DNA from: Sodiomyces alkalinus F11
Taxonomy: Eukaryota > Ascomycota > Sordariomycetes > Glomerellales > Plectosphaerellaceae
Reading direction: 5' to 3'
DNA length: 64,000 nt
NCBI RefSeq assembly: GCF_003711515.1
Contig: NW_021167082.1
Span: forward strand, 222,594 to 286,593
Under the pieces are notes generated by a model. The model was not told where the DNA came from. It searched no databases and was given only the letters and a program-made list of their open reading frames with translations. Shown here piece by piece: positions 32,308-44,065 of this stretch. Within the stretch, counting starts at the first letter, position 1, and each line of letters opens with the position of its first letter. The position numbers were made by a program, and so were the translations under genes.

Positions 32308-35300
32308 TTATCCCTCCAGCTCCCCGTCTTCGATCATCCTCCCCAGAATGAGGCTCTGGATGACAAGCTCGTCGCTGAGAGTCCGGACTCTCTCCGGCAC
32401 CGGCACCGGCAGAGCAGAAGCATGAGCAGAACCGGCACTGCCCCTCTTCCTCTTCTTCGACACTCCCGCCGCATCCTGCGCCCGCGTCGTCTGCGTCTGC
32501 GCGTAGAGCCCGTCCTCCGTCCCCGTCTTCTCGTCCAACCACACCCAGTCGAACGGCGCCCCTCGCCCCTCGCCCCGCCGCATCATCTCCCGCGCCTCCT
32601 CCACGCTGTACGCCCTGGACAGCGCCGCGCCGAGCACGTGCGCCAGGAACACGTACGGCATCTTCCTGTCCTCCTGCCGGGACCTCTTCATCACGAGGAG
32701 GATCCTGCTGTCGCGGAGCAGTCGGTCCCTCCGCTCCACGACGTCCGCGAGCCGGGCCTCGGTGGCGGGATACGGCGCGAGGTACCGCGACCGGATCGCG
32801 TCCCGGAGGAACGCCGACTGGCCCGCGCAGAGCAGGTAGGGGATCCAGTCGACGACCTGCTTCTTCTCCAGGCACGTGGTGACCCACCGGTCCGAGACGC
32901 ACGGCAGCCCGAGCGCCAGCGCCTGCATGTACTTGAACTTGCGGGAGTGTCCGTCCGCCACGAGGGCCGTGAAGCCGAGCGACTGCGCCGCCGCCGTCAG
33001 TGTGAGCGTCGCCCGCGTTTCGCCCGCCTCGCCGCCGGCCTCTCGGGGGTGCAGGGCCACGGTGTGCAGCGCCGTGGGCTGGAACAGCTCGTCGAAGCCG
33101 TCCGACAGGAGATGCCCGCCCGCCTCCTGGATCTTTTTTTCGATCTCCTGGCTCTGCGCGAGCCGTTGGTTGTACTGGTCCGCGGTTTCCCCCGGCCTCT
33201 TCAGTTGAAAGGAGACGGCAAACGCCATGCCGGCGAACAATGTCTTCGTGTCCGGCCCGGCATCCTTTCGTAGTTGTGTCGTCATATGCTGGCCTCGAGT
33301 ACTGGCGCGGAAGCTCGCCCTGGGCGGTCGGGATATGCTCCTCTCAAAACCCAAGGCAGATGGCGAACCCGCCAGTTCGTCCGTAGAGGCGGAGTCGAGT
33401 CGGAGCGAGCGTCGAGTGTTCCTCGTACGCCTAGTCATGCGTAGGTTCAAAACGGCCGACCCGGTCTTGAGTCGTGGGAGCACAGGCTCATTTCGGCGTC
33501 GACCGTTGGTTTTTGCAGGCGATGATTGTGGTTCCCCATCGGCTTCTTCTTCCTGCGTAGCAGGTGTCGTTGTAGAGGACAACGCCGGCGTCACGGAAAG
33601 GGCGCTCAAGGTCGAAGTCGATCCGGGGAGTACTGCCGGTGCCGTGGACGAGGGGGCCACAGGCGTCGAGGGGCCTTTTGTTGTTGACCTCGTGGCGCGA
33701 TGATTGGGACCGAGCTTCGCAATGGCCTGCGTAGTACATGGAGGCGGCGACGACGGTAAATCGCGGGAGACTATATACGTCGGATGTGGGCTTGACTCTA
33801 GGACCACAGAGGGATCGGAAGGCAAGGGCAAGCCGGCTTCCCGAACCTCCTGGACCTCCTCAGCCCCTGATGGGTCCAAGTCTGGGGCCAGTGGCTGTGT
33901 GCTTGTCCTCTTTGCGCCCGCGTTTCTTTCGCTGTCGGATGCAACGGTGCCCTTGCTGTCCAATATGAGAGACGTGGCCTTGACCGACGGAATCGATTTA
34001 CGATTGGATCGTCGAAGTGGTTGAGGTTGCGAAGGTTCAGGTGCCTCTGAAGTTGGTCTTGACGCTGCTGTGCTGTTAGATGGCTTAGGCTGAGGCGCGG
34101 GGCTGGTCTCCGGGATTGTGTCTCTTGGCTTGGAGCTGTTTTCTAGGATGTCGCCCATTTCGGGCTCACCTTCCGTCTCGGCCGTCTGCTCTGTGCTATT
34201 GACGACCACGCCATGGCTGGAAACAGGATCGACAGGGCCCTCGAGAGTTGGCGATCCGGGCGGCGATGGCTCCGGCGCGGAGGCCTTCGATGGAGGCGGT
34301 GGTGGGTCCTGCGAGTCTGCTATTGTCGACATGTCATCCTGATCTTCTGCAGCTGGTGCTGGTGCTGCCTCCTGAGGCGGGACATGGACAACATGCTCAG
34401 CTGTGAGGCGCCGACGTTTTCTGGGCCTTCCTTTGCGTGTAGTTGAAGAAGTCAAGTCACCGTCGCCACGCGATGAAGGTCGACGAACGCTGATGCTGGC
34501 GAGTTCCTTCATTGCCGCCTCTTTCTTCATGTTTGCTCGTCTCCTCTTTGCCATGGCATTCAGAGCGTCGTCATCGTCTTCGTCCCAGCTCTGTGGGGCG
34601 GGCAAGTCGTCGCTGCTTAATCTGCGCGCCTGGGACGTTCGCATAGACTCGTAATGATCCATCGGTTCTGGGCGGCGACGAAAAGCCTTGCTTGTCGCTT
34701 CCCGGGGCGTTTCGGATAGAGAACGGCCCTGCGGCCAGCGACTGGGAACGGGAGTCTCCTCGCTGGGAGAGGACCGACTGGGTCCCTCGCCGCCCATGAT
34801 TCGGGGGCTCGACGTGGGGCCTACGGTAGGGGAGGTTATGTTGAAATCGCGTTTGAGAGGAGAGGTCTCGACGAAGTTGGGAGATATGGTGTTCTGGAAT
34901 GGTATGTTCGGCGAGGGCCGGGAGGAGGTGGGGCTCAACCCTATTTTGACGGCCGATGACAGGGTCGGGGTTTGGCCGAAAAGCTGGGAAGCAGCCAAGG
35001 CCTGTCCTCCTAGCTTGGGATGGCCGGCGAACGGGTTCAAGGGCGGTGCGGGCGTCTCGGGGGCCCGGGCCCATTGTGTGTTCCGAAAGGGGGTTTGGCC
35101 TCCTGCACCAGCACCAGCACCAGCACCAGCACCTGCACCCTCCGGCCTCACGAGCGACGACTGCTGTTGGGAGCTAGACTGACGCGTCCGCCAAGCGCCT
35201 CGCGTGTTCAGAGGGCCAGGGCCATCGGCTAGCGGTGACGAGTCCTGGGTAACCTGAGTGACGGGCATGATGTGAGTGACGTGGGTGACGTGAGTGACCT

Positions 35301-35508
35301 GGGTATCGGTGGTGTGAGCGTGGTGGCTCAGGCTTCCAAAGTTGACTGCCCCGGTATCATTCTCATCAAGCGTCTCGTGTTGATGTTCGGCTTCTGGATC
35401 TGACGTCGTAGAGCGTGGGCTACGGGGCAAGGGCGATGCAGGCTCGTAATGCTCTCGATAATCCCGCTCGTCGTTTTCTTGCGTCGGGGACGACTGTGAT
35501 GCGTCCAT
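32308..35508 (-). CDS. Crb2/Rad9/53BP1-like DNA damage checkpoint protein with tandem BRCT domains
   Basis: Single exon of 1,066 residues from the ATG at 35508; the open frame extends 65 codons further with no ATG. The N-terminal two thirds is Ser/Thr/Pro-rich with SQ/TQ sites (VTHVTHVTH, PVTQVTQDS), a Gly-Ala run coded by CACCAG-type repeats, the segment ASQLFGQTPTLSSAVK and SPTSSRPSPN...ISPNFVETSPLK, which recalls fungal Crb2 homologues, and an AT-hook-like KGRPRKRRR. C-terminal: BRCT1 from about residue 755 (TLFAGMAFAVSF) to 900 with VSDRWVTTC, then BRCT2 at about 930-995 ending DWVWLDE, then a KKRKRG nuclear signal. In yeasts this protein bridges damaged chromatin and the checkpoint kinases. 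I cannot find the Tudor fold that usually lies just before the BRCT pair. Confidence 0.85.
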   Translation of the reverse strand: MDASQSSPTQENDERDYREHYEPASPLPRSPRSTTSDPEAEHQHETLDENDTGAVNFGSLSHHAHTTDTQVTHVTHVTHIMPVTQVTQDSSPLADGPGPLNTRGAWRTRQSSSQQQSSLVRPEGAGAGAGAGAGAGGQTPFRNTQWARAPETPAPPLNPFAGHPKLGGQALAASQLFGQTPTLSSAVKIGLSPTSSRPSPNIPFQNTISPNFVETSPLKRDFNITSPTVGPTSSPRIMGGEGPSRSSPSEETPVPSRWPQGRSLSETPREATSKAFRRRPEPMDHYESMRTSQARRLSSDDLPAPQSWDEDDDDALNAMAKRRRANMKKEAAMKELASISVRRPSSRGDGDLTSSTTRKGRPRKRRRLTAEHVVHVPPQEAAPAPAAEDQDDMSTIADSQDPPPPPSKASAPEPSPPGSPTLEGPVDPVSSHGVVVNSTEQTAETEGEPEMGDILENSSKPRDTIPETSPAPQPKPSNSTAASRPTSEAPEPSQPQPLRRSNRKSIPSVKATSLILDSKGTVASDSERNAGAKRTSTQPLAPDLDPSGAEEVQEVREAGLPLPSDPSVVLESSPHPTYIVSRDLPSSPPPCTTQAIAKLGPNHRATRSTTKGPSTPVAPSSTAPAVLPGSTSTLSALSVTPALSSTTTPATQEEEADGEPQSSPAKTNGRRRNEPVLPRLKTGSAVLNLRMTRRTRNTRRSLRLDSASTDELAGSPSALGFERSISRPPRASFRASTRGQHMTTQLRKDAGPDTKTLFAGMAFAVSFQLKRPGETADQYNQRLAQSQEIEKKIQEAGGHLLSDGFDELFQPTALHTVALHPREAGGEAGETRATLTLTAAAQSLGFTALVADGHSRKFKYMQALALGLPCVSDRWVTTCLEKKQVVDWIPYLLCAGQSAFLRDAIRSRYLAPYPATEARLADVVERRDRLLRDSRILLVMKRSRQEDRKMPYVFLAHVLGAALSRAYSVEEAREMMRRGEGRGAPFDWVWLDEKTGTEDGLYAQTQTTRAQDAAGVSKKRKRGSAGSAHASALPVPVPERVRTLSDELVIQSLILGRMIEDGELEG
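35100..35140. repeat. CACCAG hexamer repeat inside the BRCT gene
   Basis: About six tandem CACCAG units, giving an alternating Ala-Gly run in the protein. Confidence 0.8.
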
Positions 35509-38235
35509 GTTGGGATTATTGGGTAGGGCGGAGGATTGCGGAAGGAAGGCATGAGATGTAGTCGGTAGACGTGGGTGTTGCGCGGCGGGCCTCTTCGGCT
35601 GAGGAGTTACCGCATGGTGGCTGTGGCTGTGTTTCTTGTTCTTGCGACGGGAGGGATTGGGACGATCCGGCGCGAGATTCTGAGGGTGGGAGATTGTATG
35701 CAATGAAGACTCCGCTTCGACGGTTGCCTCGAACGAAGAAGTAGGTTGGAGCTTGTCGGAAGCGGTACGGGACTCGGACTCGGAGCCTTGTGGGAGAGAA
35801 TGATTCGTCGTAGGGGTTCGGCCCTGGTTCTGCCTGGGTCAGCTTGGTCTATGCATAGATGACAATGACGGCTACTTGCTTGCTGCCGGCGCGAGCCCGA
35901 AGGCTGTAGTATACGACGTACCGCTGTATTTCGTTTGCGAGATTTCGAAGAGGTGGTTGGTGGAGTCGACAATTGCACGGCTGGTACGGATTTGTCGATG
36001 GCCGCTATCTTCGTGGCGGAAACTTGAGATGGCGCAGCAACGGAGCTACTTTGGGAGGAATCGTCTTCTTCGTCTTCTTCGTCGCGACTCGAGAAGCTGA
36101 AAGTCTACAGGGATGGTCGAGATAGTCGAGAAAGTCAACAAGGGTTAGCGCGGTGTGGCGGGGCAGGCGAGCGCCACAGCAACAACGCCACGGGACGCGG
36201 GGTCAAAGAGATGGCAGACGAAGGATTGAGGAGAGCGTAAGGGCAGCCGAGGACAGGAGAAAAAGCAATCAAAGGGGAATGGGGGAATGGGGGAATGAAG
36301 AAACGAGGAGACGCACCATGCCAACGCCAAACTGAACCATGTACTTGGCCAGTATCTCTTGACTATCTCGGGCCTTATTGGGCGCACAATTATCGCCCTC
36401 GGCGATGGATCCGGACCTAGTTGTCGTGTCAAGCATTGCCGTGGTTGGGTTATGGTGTTCATGGTAGTTTGTCGGAAAGAAAGAGGAAATACATGGAAGA
36501 CGATACGGCATAAACCATTGCTGAACAAGAAACAGGTGCTGAAGACAAAGGGAGGACCTCTAGGTACCTTACTCATGGACACACGCATTCCACGCGAAGT
36601 CACGTGTCGTTTTTCTTTGTTGTGTTTCGCGAAGTATTTTCAATGTCTCTTTGTGCGGAGTAGGTTTTAGGCTATGTAAGCAAAGTACGTAAGCCTCCAC
36701 CTACCATTTCCCTTTCTTTCCCACCATCACCGACCAGTACAATCAAGGCGCGTTTCTCTCAGCATTATCATCAGATTCATCACCACCACCATCCTATCTC
36801 CCTAGGTCGACCGGGTGCACGAGAAGACATCGTTCAATCTGATCTGGGTCATACGCCAAGGAAAGCGTGATAAGATTCGACGACCAAGAGGCAGACAGGT
36901 CACAGGTCTGCGGTCCATCCTAGGAGATATCGTGGCCACAAATATCGTGGCCGCTTTCACAATAAAGGCATGATCATCTCGATTATCGACCAAAGACGCT
37001 AGAACTGGCAGCCGAGTCATGTCCAAATGAAGAAAACACATCTCCAGAATCCTCAAATCATCCATAATCAGTCTAGCGACTCTTGATACCACCGATACCA
37101 CAGGATAGGCACTCAACCTCCATGGAGAGTCTTTAGCGAGCCTTTCCAAAGGGAGCAGGTTACTAGGTAACACATAATCCCATCCACCCCGCAATTCGAG
37201 AACAAGTCAATCCGCCGCCGACATCAGCTCGTCAATACCGCAATCCGGCTGTACAACGTTAAGCCGCCGGTTGTCCGGGTCGTCGTCGTCGTCGCCGCCG
37301 CATCCCCAGGGCTGAGCTTGGGCTGGCTTGATTTCTACGGCCTTGGGAGGCGAAGCTCGACAGAAGCTCGACAGAAGCTCGACGCGCCCACTTGATGACT
37401 TGATGGGGGACGTTTCTAGGCGTCTTGGCTTCTCTTGGCTCAACCCGCAAACCCGAGCCTCCTTCCTCATCGGGCCTTTATTTCCACTGCCGTTTATCAA
37501 CACCCCGGCACTCACGTCCCCACAGTCTTCCGAACCTTCAGTATCACTCGGTTTTATTCGTCGCCCTAGCTTGGACCCCGGACACTCCCTCTTTGCCATG
37601 CTGTCCTCCGTCTCTCTTCGTATCAAGGACAGAGACACAGGTGACAAGCATTGGGGTTTGCTGACATTCCTCACGACCTCCCGACCTGCCCAAGAGGGTC
37701 CCTTTCCTGCCTATTCCAGGAAGGCCGACCAAGTGGTCCAAAGCTACTATCCAGGGCCCATGGCTCCATCCCCATTATTCTGCTAATTACTTGCCCTCCC
37801 TCTCATAGCTTCCTTTGCCCCTCCTCTTAGTTTGCCTGCGAACCCAGCGTTGAAGGCCAATGAGAATTTTGTGGACTCCAGTTTCCACCCATCAACCCAC
37901 CATGTGATGGAGGCTGGTGCCGCGGTGAGGGTAGAGTACGTTGTAGGACTGTAGGCCACCACAGTCCACACCCTCCTCCCCTGCAAGACCAATACGTCGG
38001 GTTCCTGCGGGACCTTGTTGTCTCATTATCATTACAACCCGCCCCACTGCAGCCCCGGCTCGTGCTGATCACAGATAAATACCAACGTCCCTCTCCGCTG
38101 CATCTTCTCTCCTATCCTCCGAGCTCGCAGAAGGTGATCAGTGATCTTTGGTCGTGCTACCCAGATCGCCCTGTCCGTTTCACCTCTTTCTCAACACCGT
38201 CCCACCATTCCCCGGGACAATCACACTCGCCCATC
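35509..38235. other. Intergenic region between divergent genes
   Basis: Promoter side of both the BRCT gene and the choice-of-anchor B gene. No convincing coding frame: the longer open frames start at non-ATG codons and lack recognisable domains. Three GGGGGAAT units lie at about 36277-36297, and a triple AGAAGCTCGAC at about 37351-37383. Confidence 0.45.
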
Positions 38236-40644
38236 ATGCACTTCACTACCAAGTCCGGGGCCGCCATGGCCCTGATGGCCGCCTCCGTCCTCGGTAGCGA
38301 GATGGCCGTCGATGAAGCTCGCGCTGCCGAGCTCTTCGACTCGGGTGTTCGCCATGAGGAGATCATGGCCGAGAAGATTGTATGTTTCTCTGTTTCTCTA
38401 CCTACCGAACCCATACATGGACAGAGGTGTGAAAGAAAACAAAAAAGGGTGCACTGTGTCTGACTTTTTTCTTCTTCTCTGCATTAGGCCCACTGGCACG
38501 CCGAGGAAGAGGTTGGCCTGATGAACTCCTCCCACTGGCCCCGTCTCAGCTACACCAAGTGCGTCAACGGCTACGCTGAGGCCGTCCCTGGCGACCCTCT
38601 ACACAAGTTCAAGTGCAGGAACGTGAGTTATAGGCTACCCCCGGTTCATGTTCGGTCTTTTCTCCTCACGCCGTACACGTGCCTGACCCGAACGCAAAAC
38701 TATCTCACAGATCGACCTGTACGACTTCATCAACCATGCCACCCTCGGCTCGCCCAACACCGAGTACCGTGGCAAGAGCGGTAGCTCCAGCTGGGGCTGG
38801 ACCGACCCCGAGTCGGGCCGCGAGTTTATTGGTGCGTACTGAACATCCGTGTCCCCGGATCCGAGCGCTGGGGATGATCGATCGTTTCGCGCCAAGCTAA
38901 CCGGTGTTGTATAGTCAGCGGCATGTACGATGGCTGCGCCATGATCGAAATCCTGCCCGAGGGTCGCATGTTGCATCTGGGCTTCCTGTACGTCGTCTTT
39001 GATCTCGTTATCCCCCAACCTGAAGCTGTGTGAAGGAGATCCTCTTTTTTTTTTCAACTCGAACAAGGGCCCATCCCGCCACACCGCCCCTCACTGCCAA
39101 GTGCTATCTGTCCGAGCCCCAACTGACACTCACTGTCCATTCCAAAGCCCGAAATACTCCCCCGTCAGCGACCGCGCCTACTGGACCGAGATCCGCCCCT
39201 ACAGGCACTACATGCTCATCGGCAGCGAGCTCGCCGACCACGGCGTGCAGATCTTCGACATGCGGAAGCTCCTGGACATCGACCCCGCCGAGGCGCCCGT
39301 CACCTTCGACAACGACAAGGACCTGACGGGCCACTTCATCGAGACGCTCCCGCTGGGCCGCAGCCACAACGTGGTCGTGAACGAGGAGGCCAACTACGCC
39401 GCCGCCGTCGGCGTCACGCCTCGCAACCAGGGTTGCATGGGTGGTCTTTACTTCTTCAGCTTGGAGGACCCTTCCAATCCCGTTCCCCTGGGCTGCGATG
39501 GCAAGGATGGTTATGTCCACGATGTGAGTGCTTTCGGAAACAAGCCTTTCTTTGTCATGGTGTGCTGCGTGCATTGTGAGGGAGGTTTCGCCGTCTAACA
39601 AAAAGTGAAAATACTAGGCCCAATGCCTGATCTACCGCGGCCCTGACGAGAAGTACTTTGGCCGTGACATTTGCTACGGCTATAACGAGGACACCCTTAC
39701 CATGTACGTTTTTCCTTTTCTTTCTTTCTTTCTTTCTTTTTTTTTTGGGGGGGGGGGGGGCTCGCCCACTTTTACAGAGTCCTCGCTGTCCCGCAACAGG
39801 GGGAGAATCAAATTGAAACTATCAAACTAACGTCCGTGACAGCTACGACGTGACCGACAAGAGCGACACCAAGATCATCTCGCGCACCTCCTACGAGGGA
39901 GCCGAGTACACCCACCAGGGCTGGGTCAACGACCTCAACTGGCAGGAGTGGCTGTTCATGGACGACGAATACGACGAGGTCGACAAGTCGGGTCCCGCCG
40001 GCGACGGCTACCCCGTGACCTACATCTGGGACATCCGCTCGCTGGAGAACCCGAAGCAGACCGGCTTATACAAGGGCACGGTCAAGTCTATCGACCACAA
40101 CCAGTACGTCGTCGGCGACCTGATCTTCCAGTCCAACTACGCGGCCGGCCTGCGCGTGTACGATATCTCGTCGGTGCCGGAGGACCCCACAGGTAACGGC
40201 GTGTGCGAGATTGCCTACTTCGATATCTACCCCGAGGACGACGACCTGCCCGGCGGCGGTATTATCGAGTTTTCCGGCTCGTGGTCCTCGTACGCTATGT
40301 TCCCGTCCGGCTTTGTCTTTATTAACACGATCGAGCGCGGCGGGTACCTTGTCAAGATGACTAAGCGCGAGAGCTGCAAGCCGAACTCGTGCAGTGCGGA
40401 TAACTGCCTGCGCGCTATGCGGGCTAGCCATATCGAGGGCCGTCTGGAGGAGAGCCAGGAGTTCTGCGGCGAATTCACCAAGACGTTCGTGGCGGATGTG
40501 GCTGTTGTTCCCGAGTATGCGGCCCAGGCGTGCCAGACGAACGTGATTTCGAGGGTTAGCTCGGCTTGCTCTTGCCTGCCTACCCCTACCCCTGCCCCTA
40601 CTAGCAGTGAGGTCCCCGAGCCTACTGATGAGTGCCTTTTGTAA
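38236..40644 (+). CDS. Secreted choice-of-anchor B / LVIVD-type beta-propeller protein
   Basis: Seven exons: 38236-38379, 38488-38622, 38711-38831, 38915-38987, 39148-39523, 39618-39703 and 39843-40644 (578 residues; phases 0, 0, 1, 2, 0, 2 all close). A hydrophobic signal segment (MALMAASVLGS region) opens the protein. The body carries repeated propeller-like strands ending in an Asp-rich turn: IDLYDFINH, HGVQIFDMRKLLDIDP, HNVVVNEEANYAAAVG, CLIYRGPDEKYFGRDICYGYNEDTLTIYDVTDKS, YIWDIRSLENPKQTG and AAGLRVYDISSVPED. This is the pattern of the choice-of-anchor B family, in fungi often named regulatory P domain-containing. A Cys-rich segment (CKPNSCSADNCLRAM) and a Pro/Thr tail follow. The enzymatic role, if any, is unknown; it is probably extracellular or wall-associated. 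Confidence 0.86.
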
Positions 40645-41985
40645 GGGGGATGGTCGGGTCTGTGTGCATATCGGGGGGGGGGAGACATAACTAGTAGCTA
40701 CGTGCGATATTTGCACATAGTTGACCACGAAGAATCCCAATTTTGAATGCATCGATGACTTGTTGTGTGGGTATCACTCTTCTGGCGGATTTAATCGCCT
40801 GGCCGGCGCTGATCCATCATACGCGTGGTTCACCGGACGGTGTGTTGAAGGAGCTGTTTTAGGCACGGAGGAGGAATTATTATTATTAGTAATTACCTTA
40901 AGTGGCCAGACACAGATTTGGGAACAAAATCTCCTGGATGTGAGTCGGGGGTCACAGTACGGAGTCGCAATACTTTGTCCTCTGTACTCCGTACGTACCT
41001 TACTATGACGACACAGCAGTGACTAACCCCCTGGCTAAACTGTGTCTGTCGCGTGTCCATCTCGCAACGGACACAAATTACATCGTAGGGCCCGAATTTT
41101 GGGAACCCGTTCTTTTGGTCTTTTCGTCTTCCTGATGTGCATTTCTTGACTTCGGCTTTGTCCGACTGCCAAGGCTGCTGAACTTCGATTGCCCAAGGTA
41201 GGTACCAGTACGGGACCTCATCTGTGGCGAGATTTAGATCTCCTACATATTACGTGGTGACGTAAGGTACCTTATGAAGTAGGTACCTTACGGTAGGTAC
41301 AATGAAATCTCTGAAGTATTCCATACCGCAGAGTAACTGGAAAAGAACTCATTAAGAGGTACTCAGTACTTCTACGAATACGTCAAGAAGGCGTCGAAAC
41401 GCAAGTTTGGCTGGAAAAGTGGGTATTGGGGTCTCGACTGCAAATTACGGGGCACAGCGACAGTGACTTGGGTTAGTCCTTCCTTTTTCCATGTGAAAGC
41501 GGCGGCATGAAGCCATTCCCATTCTTCCTCCCATAAGGTACTTGGCGATTCTAGGCTTTCCCCTAACCGCCACTCTGTTTCCTCCTTTCTTCCTACAATC
41601 TCTCTTCGTTTCATCAATTCTCTCTATCCAGCGCCCATATACGACACAAATCCTCCCTGCCTGTCATTTGCGACCCTGATGCTTAATCAACTGAATATTG
41701 GGCCTCTCTTCCGTCGTGCACGCTGCGGTTCGTCCCAGTTGCACCCACCGCGCTCGCTCAGATCTGATCACCACTCGATCGATTAATTCTTTCTTCTTTC
41801 TTTCTTTGGCTTCTCCGGCGAGATAGGCAATACACAATTCGCAAACGCAAACGAAAAGAAGGATAATCTTCGTCTCTAGTTCAATTACTCGATTCAATCT
41901 CTACGTCATCAACTACAACCACGCCGACAGACACACCATTCCACATACGGTATACCACCACATCGGCGGGACGACAACACCGACC
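40645..41985. other. Intergenic region with GGTACC-rich motifs
   Basis: No coding sequence recognised. 5' flank of the PAF-AH-like gene, with CT-rich runs near 41770-41815. Confidence 0.45.
41196..41300. repeat. Cluster of AGGTACC(T) palindromic motifs
   Basis: AAGGTAGGTACCAGTAC, TAAGGTACCTTA, GTAGGTACCTTAC and GGTAGGTAC occur within about 100 bp. A related GGTACGTACCTAGGTACT lies at about 1039. Such motifs recur in intergenic DNA of many Sordariomycetes, to my knowledge; function unknown. Confidence 0.45.
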
Positions 41986-43861
41986 ATGACGCTCCCAGAG
42001 CAACAGCCGAGCGCGTCTTCCAAACTCGGTGCCTACCTGTCGCGCTTCAACCCAATCCCTGCCTTCCCCAGCTATGCGGGCCCTCACAAAGTCGGCACCG
42101 TCGACGTCGAAATCCCCGTCTCCGAGCTCGACTCTCCCAGTCCGGTGCCCGAAAACGCCCAGGACATCCACACCGTCCAATTTCGAATCTACTATCCCGC
42201 CACTCCGGATGCCAACGGCAGCAACATCAGTTGGCTCCCCGCCCCGCAAAGGAATCATGTCTCTGCCTACACTCAGTTCCTCGGTCTCCGCCCATTGCTG
42301 GCCGACATCATCTCGTGCGTCTGTCCCTTGTCGTGAAGGCAATGAAGGGTAGTCCTAAGGCTTGCCTGCCACTAACTCGCCTTTCCCGCACAGCTTTCTT
42401 CCTCGACACCTCCATTACACCACCATCCCCGTCCACAAGAATGCCAATCTTCTCGAACCCAACACTCCGAATGCCCGATGGCCCACCATGATCTTCTCCC
42501 ACGGCCTAGGCGGCAACCGCAACACCTACTCTTTCTTCGCCGGCTCTCTTGCCTCCCACGGCATCGTCGTCATATGCCCCGAGCACCGCGACGGGAGCGC
42601 TGTCACCGCCTTCGTCCGTATTCCGGACGCTCAGGACCGCTACTTCATCCGCTCCACTAGCCGTGTCGTCCCCTACAACCGAATATCGCACGAGGTAAAG
42701 CCCGAGATTTACGAGGCCCGCGAAGAACAGCAGCGCATCCGCCTCTGGGAACTGGGCCTCGTCCACGCCGCCGTCCTCTCCATCGACGACCGTCGCCACC
42801 CTCTCTCGAACCTGAACAAGTCCACCCCGACCCTGTCCCACCTGGCGAACCGCCTCCACGTACACGAGCCCGGGAGCATCATCTTCGCCGGCCACAGCTT
42901 CGGCGCCGCCTCCGTCGTCCAATTCCTGAAGAGCACCTACTACGCCGGTTCCCCCGCCTTGGACGCTATGGACAAGCCCCTCTTCACCCCGCGCCGGGAC
43001 TCCGAACTCTGCAACCAAGTCACTGAGCGTAACGTGACCATGCTTCTCGACATGTGGTGCTTCCCCTTGCTCGCACCCAACTCGGCCGCTCTCTTCGACC
43101 TGCCCCTCCCCGCCTACGCCGACGTTCCCACCGCACCAGGCGGCAAGGCCCTCCTGGCCGTCGAGTCGGACGCCTTCTACAAGTGGACCGAGCACCTCCA
43201 CGTCACCGCCCGTGTGCTGTGCCCGGACCCGTCCGCTCAGGTCGTCACCGCCGACCTGTACCAGCGACCGAGCGGCGTCCGCCTTCCGGAGCCGAATTTC
43301 TTCTACGTCGAGGCATCGGCCCACCTCTCGCAGTCGGATTTCGGCCTCTTGTTCCCCTGGCTGACGCGCCGCATCTTCGACTCGGTCGAGCCGGAACGGG
43401 CTCTACGGTTGAATCTCCGCGCACAACTTCAGCTGCTTCGCACGAACGGCATTCCCGTCGCTCGGACCTGGGTCGGGGATCTGATCGACGGCGTCGGGTT
43501 TGATAAGGATGACAGCCTTGCAGGGGCCAACGCGGGCCAGAGCGAGAGTGAAAGTGAAGGCGAAGCCGAAGCCGAAGCCGAAGCCGAGGGACAAAATGGA
43601 CACAGTGGTTCCGATGACGGAATCCTCAATGACCGAGCCATCTTCGACCGTGGCGGTGGTGGGAAAATCCATTGCTGGCATTGGATTGACAGTATCGGCA
43701 TGGGCAATCCTGCCAAGGCCGATGCGACGGCCGGCCAGGATGTCGGCAAGGATGTCGCCGCTGTGGAGGATTCTGCAAAGGATATGGAGGAGGAGGTCGA
43801 ACCGCCTACTCTCGAGCCGTCGACCGTGGCGCCTCCGCTTAGCGGAGCTACCACGCCATGA
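41986..43861 (+). CDS. Platelet-activating-factor acetylhydrolase-like lipase (type II)
   Basis: Two exons: 41986-42314 and 42394-43861 (598 residues, phase 2 joins). The alpha/beta-hydrolase core runs from about residue 60 to 435. MIFSHGLGGNRNTY at about 142-155 is the oxyanion-hole loop, GHSFG at 276-280 gives nucleophile Ser278, Asp329 in LLDMWCFPL is the likely acid and His420 in ASAHLSQSDFG the base. This order and spacing fit the plasma/type II PAF acetylhydrolase family, which removes short or oxidised acyl chains from phospholipids. There is no signal peptide, so it is probably intracellular. The C-terminal 130 residues are an acidic low-complexity tail with Glu-Ala-Glu repeats, probably disordered and not part of the family core. 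It converges on the P450 gene. Confidence 0.9.
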
Positions 43862-44065
43862 CGATCTGAGTTTTAACGACGTTCGCGGGTGGATAACAAC
43901 TGGAGGTTCCTGTACACTATCTTACGACTGGATGTGACCATGGGTCTCATTGACGGCCGGATCCTGGAGTCGGGATGGGTCATCATCTGGGTTGGCATTG
44001 TATTTTTATATAGACAGACTTGAAGCAGTGGGTAGCAAGCGATATTTGATTTAGACATGGGGATT

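Noticed and set aside
36145..36603. 152-codon minus-strand frame upstream of the BRCT gene
   Set aside because: It has no ATG supported by context, no domain and biased Pro/Phe/Ser composition; it probably lies in non-coding DNA.
37328..37786. 152-codon plus-strand frame
   Set aside because: It begins at a TTG codon, matches no known family, and overlaps frames on the other strand equally well.
42506..43324. 272-codon open frame antisense to the PAF-AH-like gene
   Set aside because: It overlaps the catalytic core on the other strand and has no recognisable family.
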